From positions 1 to 43,623 of the forward strand of contig CATLAM010000009.1 of NCBI GenBank assembly GCA_949878485.1: 43,623 nucleotides of DNA, written 5' to 3'. A program made the position numbers and the translations under genes. Position 1 is the first letter of the stretch; each line of letters opens with the position of its first letter. This document shows, one piece after another, positions 15,311 to 22,663 of the stretch. The stretch is from an uncultured Eubacteriales bacterium. GTDB lineage: Bacteria > Bacillota > Clostridia > Christensenellales > UBA1242. The notes beneath the pieces were generated by a model. It was given only the letters and a program-made list of their open reading frames with translations, searched no databases and had not been told where the DNA came from.

Positions 15311-17496
15311 TGTTTCACCAACCTTTTTAATTGTTCAGCTTTCATAATAAGGTTTGTAGCGTATCCATAATCGTCTGTTCCAGTCTTTTCAATCATCTTT
15401 GCTATTTCTTGCACTCGTTGATTAACCAAGTCAAAATCGTGATTGTCAAGTGCTTTCAAGAGTTCAAATTTATATTCAAAGCAACCTAAACTTTCAAAGT
15501 CAAATTTTTCAATTTGAATTTTAAAACTTTCAATGAATGGCGTAATGTCAAATTTGAAAGTTTCATGTTTGTCCCTTCGCATAACACTTTTGTTTCTTTC
15601 AAGCATATCGTAAAAGACTTGCTTTTCATTGAAATACTTGCCTTCAGATAAAAGTTGATTTGTCTTTTCCAAAACAAAATATTTGCTTTTATAACTTGGC
15701 GTGTATTTGCTTCGTATTGGCGAAAAGCCAAATACATTGACAATTGCATTTCCCATATTGTCTGGGCTGTTGAGTTGTTGCAATTCCGTTGGATATATGA
15801 GCGGTCTTTCTTTTACACTAACAGAGCTTCCAATATTGTCATTTGATGTTGACAAGCTGACATTTCGTTGGACAAGTGAGAAGTTTCCACATTTTTTAGA
15901 AAATTCCTCAATAGTTTTCAAATCTGTTGTTCCAATGAAAATTTGAATGTTGCAGTTTGATTTGATAATGTCAGCACTCTTGTCATCATAAACTTTTGCA
16001 AGCTGGGCGTATGATTGCACAACAAGTGAAAGCCAAATCTTTCTACTTCGGCCAACAGTAATCATCTGTTCAAGTTTGTGGACTTTTGGCAGGTTGCCAA
16101 ATTCGTCAAGAAGAAAGTAAACACTTCTTGGCAAAGACAAGTCTGGGTAGGTGTTTGCTTTTGCGACAAGTGCTTTGTAGGCTTGCAAAATAACCATGGC
16201 AGCAAGTGTATGTCTTGTTTCTTTCTCATCTGGGATTTGCAAGAATAAAGCTGTTGGCTTTGTTGCAATTTCGCCAAAATTGATTTCGTTTGCACTTGTC
16301 AAAGAACAAATACTCATGTCGCTAAACATTGAAAGTTTGTCAAAGATTGTTGACAGATAAGATCCTCTTGTTTTATCGCTGGCGTCAAGCACTTGTTTTG
16401 AAAGACTGACACTTTTTGAAATCGGGCTTCTATTTTTGAAATAGTCCATAAGATCTTCACAATCGTTTTGCGTGTTCGTGGCAATCTTCATAATGTTGTA
16501 GAAATTGAATTTCTCTTTTGTCATTCCAAGCTTAGGTTCTTCGCTATCTTCAAGCATGGCAAGAGTGATCGCCAAAATAAAGTTCTTTGCGCCACTTTCC
16601 CAAATTGGCTCTGACTTGTTTGTGACAGGGCAGAGAACAGAACAAATGTCGTTTAAATCTTCATATACTTCGTCAAAGATTTCTTGTTTTCTTACTTGCA
16701 CTGCTGCGCTTTTTTCTTCTTCGCTGTAATAGATCTTTCCTTCAAAAACATAATATCCTTCTTCTTCGTTCAAATGGACTTTGTCATCTAAGGAAAGCAT
16801 TTCTTGATAAAGCATATAAGGCCTTTCAAGTGGATTCCAACGGATTGAGCAATAAGGGTTTCTCAAATCAAGCACTTTCACATCATAGCCACGATTTATA
16901 AGGCTTTTGGCGTGTAGGGCATACAATTCGCCCTTTGGATCTGAAAGCAACATTGACGGTTGATTTTGTGTGTTGGATAAGATTTGCACAACGGGATTGA
17001 TGAAAGTTGTTGTTTTACCAGAGCCAGTTGTTCCGATAATGAGAGTGTGCGCTGGCTTTGCAAAAGTGATTTTATATCCTTTTGCAGTTTCTTCGGCTTT
17101 TACGGGGATACCTTCAATATCCGTTTTTGGCAAATCTGTATAGTCAACTGTTTGGAAATTCTTTTGAATTTCTTTGTCAGTTTGAAAATGCGCTTGTTCA
17201 AGTCCAGTGTAAATATCTTTGTCTTTCTCATTTGCTTGCATGATTGTTTTAGGATTTTTGCCAATCCCTTTAAACCAAGCAAACAACCACAAGACAAAGA
17301 AAATCGACATAAGAAACAAAGTGTAAAGCCAAGTTTTTCCTGCCACAAGCAAAGCAGGATCAAGTTTAAATTCAAACACAAAATTGTTTGATACAAACAT
17401 ATTGATTAAATATCCACAAACAAAGCAGGCAAAGAAAATGGCAAGTCCAATAATGACTTTCTTCAAAATCTTTAATCCACAGGTCTTTATGTTCAA
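15307..17496 (-). CDS. virD4: VirD4/TraG-type type IV coupling protein
   Basis: A 729-residue ATPase that links the relaxase-DNA complex to the secretion channel. Two membrane helices lie at residues 13-32 and 57-75. Walker A is GTTGSGKT at 155-162, followed by LLSDPKGEL, and the Walker B region is YFLLDEFGNLPKV. A late SLVVQSYAQL segment is typical of TraG/VirD4. The start is a TTG that overlaps the relaxase stop as TTGA and has AAGAAGGA upstream. The next in-frame ATG would remove the first membrane helix, so the TTG is preferred. It is followed by the surface-protein gene with an ATGA overlap. Confidence 0.93.
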   Translation of the reverse strand: MNIKTCGLKILKKVIIGLAIFFACFVCGYLINMFVSNNFVFEFKLDPALLVAGKTWLYTLFLMSIFFVLWLFAWFKGIGKNPKTIMQANEKDKDIYTGLEQAHFQTDKEIQKNFQTVDYTDLPKTDIEGIPVKAEETAKGYKITFAKPAHTLIIGTTGSGKTTTFINPVVQILSNTQNQPSMLLSDPKGELYALHAKSLINRGYDVKVLDLRNPYCSIRWNPLERPYMLYQEMLSLDDKVHLNEEEGYYVFEGKIYYSEEEKSAAVQVRKQEIFDEVYEDLNDICSVLCPVTNKSEPIWESGAKNFILAITLAMLEDSEEPKLGMTKEKFNFYNIMKIATNTQNDCEDLMDYFKNRSPISKSVSLSKQVLDASDKTRGSYLSTIFDKLSMFSDMSICSLTSANEINFGEIATKPTALFLQIPDEKETRHTLAAMVILQAYKALVAKANTYPDLSLPRSVYFLLDEFGNLPKVHKLEQMITVGRSRKIWLSLVVQSYAQLAKVYDDKSADIIKSNCNIQIFIGTTDLKTIEEFSKKCGNFSLVQRNVSLSTSNDNIGSSVSVKERPLIYPTELQQLNSPDNMGNAIVNVFGFSPIRSKYTPSYKSKYFVLEKTNQLLSEGKYFNEKQVFYDMLERNKSVMRRDKHETFKFDITPFIESFKIQIEKFDFESLGCFEYKFELLKALDNHDFDLVNQRVQEIAKMIEKTGTDDYGYATNLIMKAEQLKRLVKQ

Positions 17497-18683
17497 TCCA
17501 AAAGTCCTTCTTCTTTCATGATTTTGAAATTTGCTTCTTCAAGTTTGTCCAAATATTCTTGAAAGGCAGAAACAATCTCTCGGTTGACAAGATCGCTTAG
17601 TTGCATACACTTTTTGATAAGTGCCTTTCTTTTGATTTTGTCAATCCTTTTTCGCACAAGGCGATTTCTTGTTTCATAGTCCAATCTTTGTTGTTCCATG
17701 CGGATTTCTTTCACCGTAAGCAAAACAAGATTTCCAAGTCTGCGATAAATGTCATAAATGCACTTATCATGCAAAAGCTTGTCTGAATAATTGATTTTCA
17801 GTTTGGAATATGCTTTCAAGAGTTCGTTATCTCTAACGCTTAGGATCTTCTCAAGGTTGTCAAACTTTTCTTTTAAGTCTTTGTTTGCGTTTATGATTGA
17901 ATTTACAATCAAATCAATTTGTGGCTTGAATGGCTTAATGTTTTCGCTTTCATAGCTTAATCTTCCTTTATCTGGAAGAATGAAAATGAGAGATTTTATA
18001 TTTTTCATAAATGCTCCTATATTTAGTCCTTCTTTCATTGAGTTTGTCAGTTCTTTTCTGTGTTGGCCTATTTCTTTGTAGATGTTCAGCAAATGCAGTT
18101 CAATTGAGACTTTAAAGCAACGTAGGGCAGTTTTATATAAAAGGCCCTGTGAATAGAATTTGCCTTTGCGACCTTGTCTCGTTCTTAAAGGGGCTTTCTC
18201 GAAGAAAGAGAAATGAATATGCTTGTTGTCAGTGTTTTCATGCAAGCCTGCAAACCAGATCATATTGTCTGGATTTAGTCCTGCATATTTAAAAAACTTT
18301 GGCAACTGCGTTTTCATAAGGTTATAAGCTTTTTCATAATCGTCACAATAGTTGTCTCCAAATTCTTCTGTAAAGGAAATAACACCATGCCAAATTGTGC
18401 TGTCAGTGTCTCGTAGTTTTGTGCGCAATTCTTTTATTTGTTGTTCATTCAAAAGTCCATTTTCATTAAAAATGCCTTTACTCTTTTCTTCGTTTCCAGA
18501 ATAGTCAACAAAATCTATTTTTTCTTTACTTCCGTTTTGCACATATTTCACATAGTCATAGTCTTTTCCTGCGCTGTAAAATCTTCGTGCTTCAAAGTTT
18601 TCCTTTACATATCTGTCTTTGCTGCTTTTTCCTCTCAAACAATCAACATAGCCAAGAAACAGATTTACATTTGGCACACTCAT
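17493..18683 (-). CDS. MobL/MobP-type relaxase
   Basis: A 396-residue relaxase that should nick oriT and lead the transferred strand. Residues 97-105 (IWHGVISFT) and 143-160 (WFAGLHENTDNKHIHFSF) give the His triad: His148, His155 and His157. This matches the MobL family found on Bacillota ICEs and plasmids. The catalytic Tyr should lie in the Tyr-rich N-terminal part (Tyr36, Tyr42, Tyr44 and others), and I cannot choose among them. The C-terminal 200 residues are helical and basic. It overlaps both neighbours: ATGA with the ribbon-helix-helix gene and TTGA with virD4. The start codon ATG at 18683 is fixed by that coupling. Confidence 0.88.
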   Translation of the reverse strand: MSVPNVNLFLGYVDCLRGKSSKDRYVKENFEARRFYSAGKDYDYVKYVQNGSKEKIDFVDYSGNEEKSKGIFNENGLLNEQQIKELRTKLRDTDSTIWHGVISFTEEFGDNYCDDYEKAYNLMKTQLPKFFKYAGLNPDNMIWFAGLHENTDNKHIHFSFFEKAPLRTRQGRKGKFYSQGLLYKTALRCFKVSIELHLLNIYKEIGQHRKELTNSMKEGLNIGAFMKNIKSLIFILPDKGRLSYESENIKPFKPQIDLIVNSIINANKDLKEKFDNLEKILSVRDNELLKAYSKLKINYSDKLLHDKCIYDIYRRLGNLVLLTVKEIRMEQQRLDYETRNRLVRKRIDKIKRKALIKKCMQLSDLVNREIVSAFQEYLDKLEEANFKIMKEEGLLD

Positions 18684-19120
18684 TTACTTGAAAAATGTTG
18701 TATGAGTTCTTCCATGACTTCTTCCAAGCGGGTAGGAAGATTATCACACCAACCACCGTCAACTTCTTCTTTTCTCTTTGGCTTATTTTCTGACAAGCCC
18801 AGAAGCATATTGTAGTTGCATGACAAAAGTCTTTGATTGATTTGAATGTTTGCTATGCTTTCCTTTGCTGACTTCTCACAAAGTTTCAAGAGATTATCAA
18901 GTTTTTTGACAGTGAGTTTAACTTCGTTGTAAAGTTCATCAACATTGTCAGTTTCGCTTGTTCCAAACAAATCCTTTTCAATGACTTCCATGCCTCTCAC
19001 CAAGCAATCAACCATAAATGGATTTTTTGACGTGTAGATGTCTCTGCAATTTTTGTAGAGTTCTTCAACCTTTGAAACAAGTCTTGTGTCATAAACACGA
19101 ATAGTGTATTGTTCGTTCAT
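18680..19120 (-). CDS. Ribbon-helix-helix mobilisation accessory protein
   Basis: A 146-residue protein. Residues 4-45 fit a ribbon-helix-helix DNA-binding fold: strand YTIRVYD, a helix LVSKVEELYKNC, then a turn Ser-Lys-Asn-Pro before the second helix FMVDCLVRGMEVIEKD. A coiled helical region follows. Such proteins bind oriT and help the relaxase, and often repress their own operon. The start ATG at 19120 has AAGGAGA upstream. It is the first gene of the mobilisation set, directly after the 125-base gap proposed as oriT, and overlaps the relaxase gene by ATGA. Confidence 0.8.
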   Translation of the reverse strand: MNEQYTIRVYDTRLVSKVEELYKNCRDIYTSKNPFMVDCLVRGMEVIEKDLFGTSETDNVDELYNEVKLTVKKLDNLLKLCEKSAKESIANIQINQRLLSCNYNMLLGLSENKPKRKEEVDGGWCDNLPTRLEEVMEELIQHFSSK

Positions 19121-19245
19121 AATGTCTCCTTAAAAATTTTTTGAGTTTTAGTTCAATATCAAAACTCAATGAAAACTTTTTTGCCCCTTCATACTATATA
19201 GGGACAGGTTTTTGAAATCGGTGCCTACTTTTTTTGAAAAAATTT
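19121..19245. other. Candidate oriT region
   Basis: This 125-base non-coding gap precedes the mobilisation genes, the usual place for oriT in MobL-type systems. It contains a nine-base inverted repeat (19141-19149 with 19161-19169, TTGAGTTTT and AAAACTCAA, 11-base loop). About 15 bases further on is the asymmetric sequence CCCCTTCATACTATATAGGG, which could hold a nick site. No nick position can be assigned from sequence alone. Confidence 0.35.
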
Positions 19246-19761
19246 TTAATTTTCTGTGTCTTTTATAAATTTTCTTAATTTTTTCTTGGCCCTTCTCATT
19301 CTGTTTGTGACGATCTGCTTGTTTTCAAGCCCAAGTCTTTCAGCTATTTCGCTGTAAGAAAGGTTTTGCAATACAAGTTCAACAACTTCTCTCTGATCAG
19401 GCGTCAAGCAGTCCAAAGAATTTTCAACAAGCACTCGATTATGCTCAATTTCAAATTCTTCAAATTTTTCTTTTCTTTCATTTTCTTTAATTGTTTCGTA
19501 GTCAGCATTTGGATCGCATAAGAAACGTTCATTGTTTGGCTTACTTGGAACAAACACTTCATCAAATTGTTTATTGTAGTGCTCAAACTTGTCTTGCGCT
19601 CTTTTTCTATTTTTGCGATCGCTTTCCATAAATCTCGCAACTTCTTTTGTCACTTCAACATCAATCCATTGATTATGGATTCTGTCGTGGTATTTGATGA
19701 CAACCATTTCTTTGCTGTCATCTTTTTGTTCAATTTCATTTTTAGATAATTCTTCGCTCAT
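19246..19761 (-). CDS. Sigma-70 region-4-like regulator
   Basis: A 171-residue protein. The C-terminal 55 residues fit sigma factor region 4: LTPDQREVVELVLQNLSYSE is followed by an HTH (IAERLGLENKQIVTNRMRRAKKKLRKFI). The N-terminal part is charged, without a clear region 2, so it may be a sigma-like activator of ICE genes and not a full sigma factor. The ATG at 19761 has AAGGAG upstream; a longer reading to 19800 lacks one. It overlaps the end of the HTH regulator gene by 20 bases, showing a two-gene regulatory operon placed just before the mobilisation genes. Confidence 0.75.
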   Translation of the reverse strand: MSEELSKNEIEQKDDSKEMVVIKYHDRIHNQWIDVEVTKEVARFMESDRKNRKRAQDKFEHYNKQFDEVFVPSKPNNERFLCDPNADYETIKENERKEKFEEFEIEHNRVLVENSLDCLTPDQREVVELVLQNLSYSEIAERLGLENKQIVTNRMRRAKKKLRKFIKDTEN

Positions 19762-20122
19762 CTTCTTGCTCCTTTTCAATTGGCAGAGAAAATCTTGCAA
19801 GTAAAGAATTTAATGTGGTGCTGTCAAAGTTTTCGTCCTCATTCTTCTGCAAAAGAGTGAGGGCTTTATTGATAAGTTGCAGCTCATCATTTGACAACAC
19901 TTTTCCTTGATAGAGATAACTCTTATCCAAGCAAACTCCGCCTCGATTTATGCCGCCACAAAAAGTCTGGATTGGATAGCGATATGAAAGTGATTGGATA
20001 TGTCTAACAACAGTTTTTCTGGAAACTTCAACTTCGTCTGCAATTTCTTGCATTGTATGGATTTCACAATCCGACAAAATATTAAGAATATCTGCTGTTA
20101 TGCTTGATTTTCTTAAATCCAT
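19742..20122 (-). CDS. HTH (DeoR/HTH_11-type) transcriptional regulator
   Basis: A 126-residue regulator. Residues 6-50 form a winged helix: ADILNILSDCEIHTMQEIAD, then EVEVSRKTVVRHIQSL and a wing around Arg-Tyr-Pro-Ile-Gln-Thr, as in the N-termini of DeoR and WYL-type repressors. No ligand domain is present; the C-terminal helices may dimerise. The start ATG at 20122 has AAAGGAGGTGA eight bases upstream, the strongest ribosome site in the window; a GTG four codons earlier overlaps it and is rejected. The 25-base inverted repeat at 20176-20200, 54 bases before the start, is a natural operator candidate. It probably controls the transfer genes. Confidence 0.8.
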   Translation of the reverse strand: MDLRKSSITADILNILSDCEIHTMQEIADEVEVSRKTVVRHIQSLSYRYPIQTFCGGINRGGVCLDKSYLYQGKVLSNDELQLINKALTLLQKNEDENFDSTTLNSLLARFSLPIEKEQEDERRII

Positions 20123-20175
20123 ATCGCTATTCACCTCCTTTTATTTTTGTTTTGACGGGCATACTTTAACATTGT

Positions 20176-20200
20176 CGCTGGGACACCATTTGTCCCAGCG
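20176..20200. promoter_or_regulatory. Perfect inverted repeat, likely operator
   Basis: CGCTGGGACA and TGTCCCAGCG pair perfectly around a five-base loop. No T-run follows on either strand, so it is not a terminator. It lies upstream of the HTH regulator gene and is probably a binding site for that regulator or another ICE repressor. Confidence 0.55.
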
Positions 20201-20365
20201 GGGAAAATTTTTGAGAAATTTTCAAAATTTTTTTCTCATAAGTAATAACTGAAAAATAGGGCAAGATTATGGTTTCGATTTTGAGTCTATTAAATATCCC
20301 TAAATAATAAATAGTCACGATAAATGCTTAAAACAGCAGATGTGTGCCATTTTTTTGTTATTTGA

Positions 20366-20401
20366 CGAAAAAATCCCAAGTGTTCCTAAACACTCGGGAT
20401 T
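20366..20401 (-). terminator. Intrinsic terminator of the lexA operon
   Basis: Thirteen-base arms (20372-20384 with 20389-20401, one G-U pair) close a four-base loop and are followed on the minus strand by six T residues. It ends the transcript carrying lexA and the small zinc protein. Confidence 0.8.
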
Positions 20402-20512
20402 AAAAAAGGCCTTAAATGTTTAGGATAAAATTTCATTATCCGGACAATTAAGGTCCATGTGGACATTTTGTCATTCGTCTGGGACTCTGCGGTCCACTAT
20501 TAAGGTCTAACT

Positions 20513-20701
20513 TTAAGGTTTAAACTCTAATGACACAAAGATGACAGTTTTACATTTTTTGCAGGTATTCTTCATTATGAATTGATGTTTCTTTAATTTT
20601 GCTGGCTCTTTTGTAAGAACTTTGCACAAGCAACTTTCATCTGATGATGTGCTTTCGCCAATGCAGCGTCCACAATTGGGGCAGTAGTGTATAGTTTTCA
20701 T
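20513..20701 (-). CDS. Small zinc-finger protein
   Basis: A 62-residue protein with CPNCGRC at the N-terminus (Cys7, Cys10, Cys13), Cys24 and Cys26 in the middle, and Cys47 and Cys50 at the C-terminal side. It resembles a small Com-like zinc ribbon, a type common on phages and mobile elements. The start ATG at 20701 has AGGAGG upstream. It follows lexA by ten bases and is followed by a terminator, so the two form an operon. Function is unknown; nucleic-acid binding is plausible. Confidence 0.72.
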   Translation of the reverse strand: MKTIHYCPNCGRCIGESTSSDESCLCKVLTKEPAKLKKHQFIMKNTCKKCKTVIFVSLEFKP

Positions 20702-20711
20702 TTTAAGCCTC

Positions 20712-21308
20712 CTAAAAACTATGAATGTTATGTTTTACAATTCCTTGTATAACAAGATTTTCTGGATAGATGTCATCATACTCTGGGTTTTCAGGGTGTA
20801 AGACGTGCTTTCCATTTCTTTTGTAATAGGTCTTTACAGTGGCAGAGTCGTCAATAAGCGCAACAACAATATCTCCATTTTTGGCTTCGTTGCAAATCGT
20901 TGCAACGATCAAGTCTCCGTCGTAGATTCCAACACCAATCATACTGTCGCCTTTGGCGTGTAATGTCATTATTGGGACATTTCCAAAAATGGCGGTTGGA
21001 AGCTGATATGTAGCTTCAATATTTTGGACTGCCAGAATTTGTGGGCCACAAGCAATATCTCCGACTAATGGGGCTACAATAGTTCGGCCTTTTTGCAAGT
21101 TGAAAGGGACTGCAATTTTGCCAGTGTCGCATTTTTCAATTTCACCGCGACTTTGAAGAATGGCAACATATTTGTGGGCAGTTTGCAAACTTTGGAAACA
21201 GCAAGCCTTTGCAATCTGTCTAAAAGACGGTGCTCGTCCTTCTTTTTGTTGGAAATCCTTTATAAAGTCTCTCACAAGTCCAACTTTTTCTTCGCTTATC
21301 ACTTTCAT
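20712..21308 (-). CDS. lexA: LexA-family SOS repressor
   Basis: A 198-residue LexA-type repressor. Residues 1-65 are the winged-helix DNA-binding domain (PSFRQIAKACCFQSLQTAHK). The self-cleavage bond should be Cys87-Gly88 in GDIACGPQ; most LexA proteins have Ala-Gly. Ser122 in KGDSM and Lys159 in ATVKTYY are the expected catalytic dyad. Start 21308 has GAGGAG. A 33-base palindrome just downstream of its promoter -10 is a likely self-operator. It could be the host LexA or an ICE-encoded regulator that links transfer to DNA damage; its position beside the transfer genes favours the latter, but this is not proven. Confidence 0.88.
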   Translation of the reverse strand: MKVISEEKVGLVRDFIKDFQQKEGRAPSFRQIAKACCFQSLQTAHKYVAILQSRGEIEKCDTGKIAVPFNLQKGRTIVAPLVGDIACGPQILAVQNIEATYQLPTAIFGNVPIMTLHAKGDSMIGVGIYDGDLIVATICNEAKNGDIVVALIDDSATVKTYYKRNGKHVLHPENPEYDDIYPENLVIQGIVKHNIHSF

Positions 21309-21325
21309 CTTTCGGGCTCCTCGTA

Positions 21326-21358
21326 TTTCATAAACAAACGCACCGTTTGTTTATGAAA
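21326..21358. promoter_or_regulatory. Palindromic operator of lexA
   Basis: Two perfect 15-base arms surround the three bases CAC (21341-21343); the inner half is ACAAACG/CGTTTGT. It begins two bases downstream of the lexA -10 box, so a bound repressor would cover the transcription start. Bacillota LexA sites have the form CGAAC-N4-GTTCG; this one is related in outline but not identical. Confidence 0.65.
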
Positions 21359-21360
21359 GC

Positions 21361-21389
21361 ATTATAAAACACTTGCAAAAATAATGCAA
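21361..21389 (-). promoter_or_regulatory. lexA promoter
   Basis: On the minus strand TTGCAT (21384-21389) and a perfect TATAAT (21361-21366) are separated by 17 bases. The promoter overlaps the 12-base inverted repeat at 21366-21396 and is followed by the 33-base palindrome. Confidence 0.65.
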
Positions 21390-21396
21390 GTGTTTT
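21366..21396 (-). terminator. Hairpin ending the nine-gene operon, overlapping the lexA promoter
   Basis: Perfect 12-base arms, AAAACACTTGCA with TGCAAGTGTTTT, enclose seven bases. It lies 28 bases after the last operon gene and is followed by a short T tract, so it probably ends that transcript; the plus strand has a longer T tract. Because it overlaps the lexA promoter it may also be a regulator site. Confidence 0.5.
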
Positions 21397-21424
21397 TATA
21401 AAAATTTTTAACTTTTTTTAATGT

Positions 21425-21751
21425 TTATTGTAAAGGAGAATATTCCGTAGGGGATAAGGTTTTACTTATAATATTTACAACAAGTTTTCCGTTCTCATTG
21501 CTTTTGTTCCAAATTTCAATGCGCTCCTCATCTTTCATAAACAAATCCCATGCTTGCTTTTGGGCTTCCAAATTTTCAAACTGCAAGAGATATGTTAGGC
21601 AGTTAGGATCTTCGCCAACAAGAGAAGTCCAAAAAGCCACCGGCTTGATGCCAAATTTTTCAAACAATCTCAAAGTGTGCTTTTCAAATCTTTCATGAAG
21701 TTCGCTCATTCTTCCGGGTGCGACTTCATATCGTCTCAATTCATAAATCAT
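21425..21751 (-). CDS. NIPSNAP family protein
   Basis: A 108-residue single-domain NIPSNAP protein. It starts IYELRRYEVAPGRMSELHER and continues with FGIKPVAFWTSLVGEDPNCL, then LLQFENLEAQKQAWDLF, the usual order of this dimeric alpha-beta barrel family. Members have varied or unknown roles, some as small enzymes in catabolic operons. The start ATG at 21751 has GAGG. It is the last gene of the operon, eight bases after the dehydrogenase-like gene. The family match is clear; the reaction is unknown. Confidence 0.85.
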   Translation of the reverse strand: MIYELRRYEVAPGRMSELHERFEKHTLRLFEKFGIKPVAFWTSLVGEDPNCLTYLLQFENLEAQKQAWDLFMKDEERIEIWNKSNENGKLVVNIISKTLSPTEYSPLQ

Positions 21752-21759
21752 TTTTTACC

Positions 21760-22647
21760 TCATTTACAATTTGTTTTAATATTGTTGATTATTTGTTCGG
21801 TTGCTCTTTCCAATGTTTCTTTTGTCACGCCGCTGTCACGATCAAGACAAATGACATTTTCATAATTCGGCAAATCAAGATTGTTGTTTATGTTAGAGTT
21901 GTCACATACATAAAAATTGTCTTTGTGTTTTAACCACTTTTTCAAACTGCTCACTTCATAACATTGTCCGATTGATGTATTGACAATTATTTTGTCATTG
22001 CCAAAAATCTTCAATTTATCTCCACCAATTAAACAAACATCTCTATTCAGATTTATTGACAAAACATCAACAGTTTTCAGCAATTCATCAAGTGGCTTAT
22101 ATATCAGATTTTTGTTTTCAAGTTCCTTTTTTCTTGTCTTGCTATAATAGTAAACTTGTGTGCCGAAGAAATTAAAGGCTTTTGCAATCTTTGTTCCCAA
22201 ATCGCCTAAGCCCAATATTCCAACCTTTATTGCTGTTAGGTCATTGACTTCTTTGCGCCACTTTTTGCCATATATTCCATGTTGTAAGTTTATAACAGAA
22301 GCAATAGTGTATTCGATAACGCCATTGTCTCCATATTCTTGCAAATACGCAAATTTAATTCCTTTTTGGGTTGCATGCTGTATATCAGTTTTACAAAATT
22401 GTGGGCCATAATAAGAACAGCAAAGATGAATAAATTTTAAGTTTGGGCAATTATCTAAAACTTCTTTATCAATAATTGTTTTATGTGACACCAATATGCA
22501 ATCGGCGTCTTTAATGCGTTTGATTTTCTCTTCATTTGATTTTGCTTCTGTTTTAAAGACTTTCATCTCTTTGCAATATTTTTTCAATTCTTCCAAGCCT
22601 TCTTTTTTAATATAAACAGGCTCAACAACCACGATTTTATTAAACAT
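21760..22647 (-). CDS. D-2-hydroxyacid dehydrogenase-fold protein with altered catalytic site
   Basis: A 295-residue protein with the two-domain fold of D-isomer-specific 2-hydroxyacid dehydrogenases. A Rossmann motif GLGDLG lies at residues 146-151. The later motif that normally reads Asn-x-(Ser/Ala)-Arg-Gly is NTSIG at 223-227, so the catalytic Arg is Ile226. The normal His of the HIGG-type motif is also missing: that region reads NVICLDRDSGVTKETLERAT. It may act on an unusual substrate, use different residues, or only bind NAD(P) and ligand. It is shorter than typical members (310-330 residues). Operon position is between a kinase and the NIPSNAP gene. Confidence 0.82.
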   Translation of the reverse strand: MFNKIVVVEPVYIKKEGLEELKKYCKEMKVFKTEAKSNEEKIKRIKDADCILVSHKTIIDKEVLDNCPNLKFIHLCCSYYGPQFCKTDIQHATQKGIKFAYLQEYGDNGVIEYTIASVINLQHGIYGKKWRKEVNDLTAIKVGILGLGDLGTKIAKAFNFFGTQVYYYSKTRKKELENKNLIYKPLDELLKTVDVLSINLNRDVCLIGGDKLKIFGNDKIIVNTSIGQCYEVSSLKKWLKHKDNFYVCDNSNINNNLDLPNYENVICLDRDSGVTKETLERATEQIINNIKTNCK

Positions 22648-22663
22648 AATCTCTCCTAAAAAA

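Larger units (their letters stand above)
20123..20512. promoter_or_regulatory. Non-coding regulatory region between the HTH-sigma and lexA operons
   Basis: No gene is seen in these 390 bases. They contain a perfect 10-base inverted repeat at 20176-20200, the sequence CGATTTTGAGTCT at 20276-20288 that also occurs in the structured RNA at 10815-10827, the lexA-operon terminator at 20366-20401, an inverted repeat TCCTAAACA/TGTTTAGGA, and a cluster of GGAC and GTCC half-sites at 20442-20495. No convincing -35/-10 pair was found. The layout suggests an operator or immunity region. Confidence 0.5.

Noticed and set aside
20176..20200. Intrinsic terminator
   Set aside because: The stem is perfect but no T run follows on either strand, so an operator is more likely.
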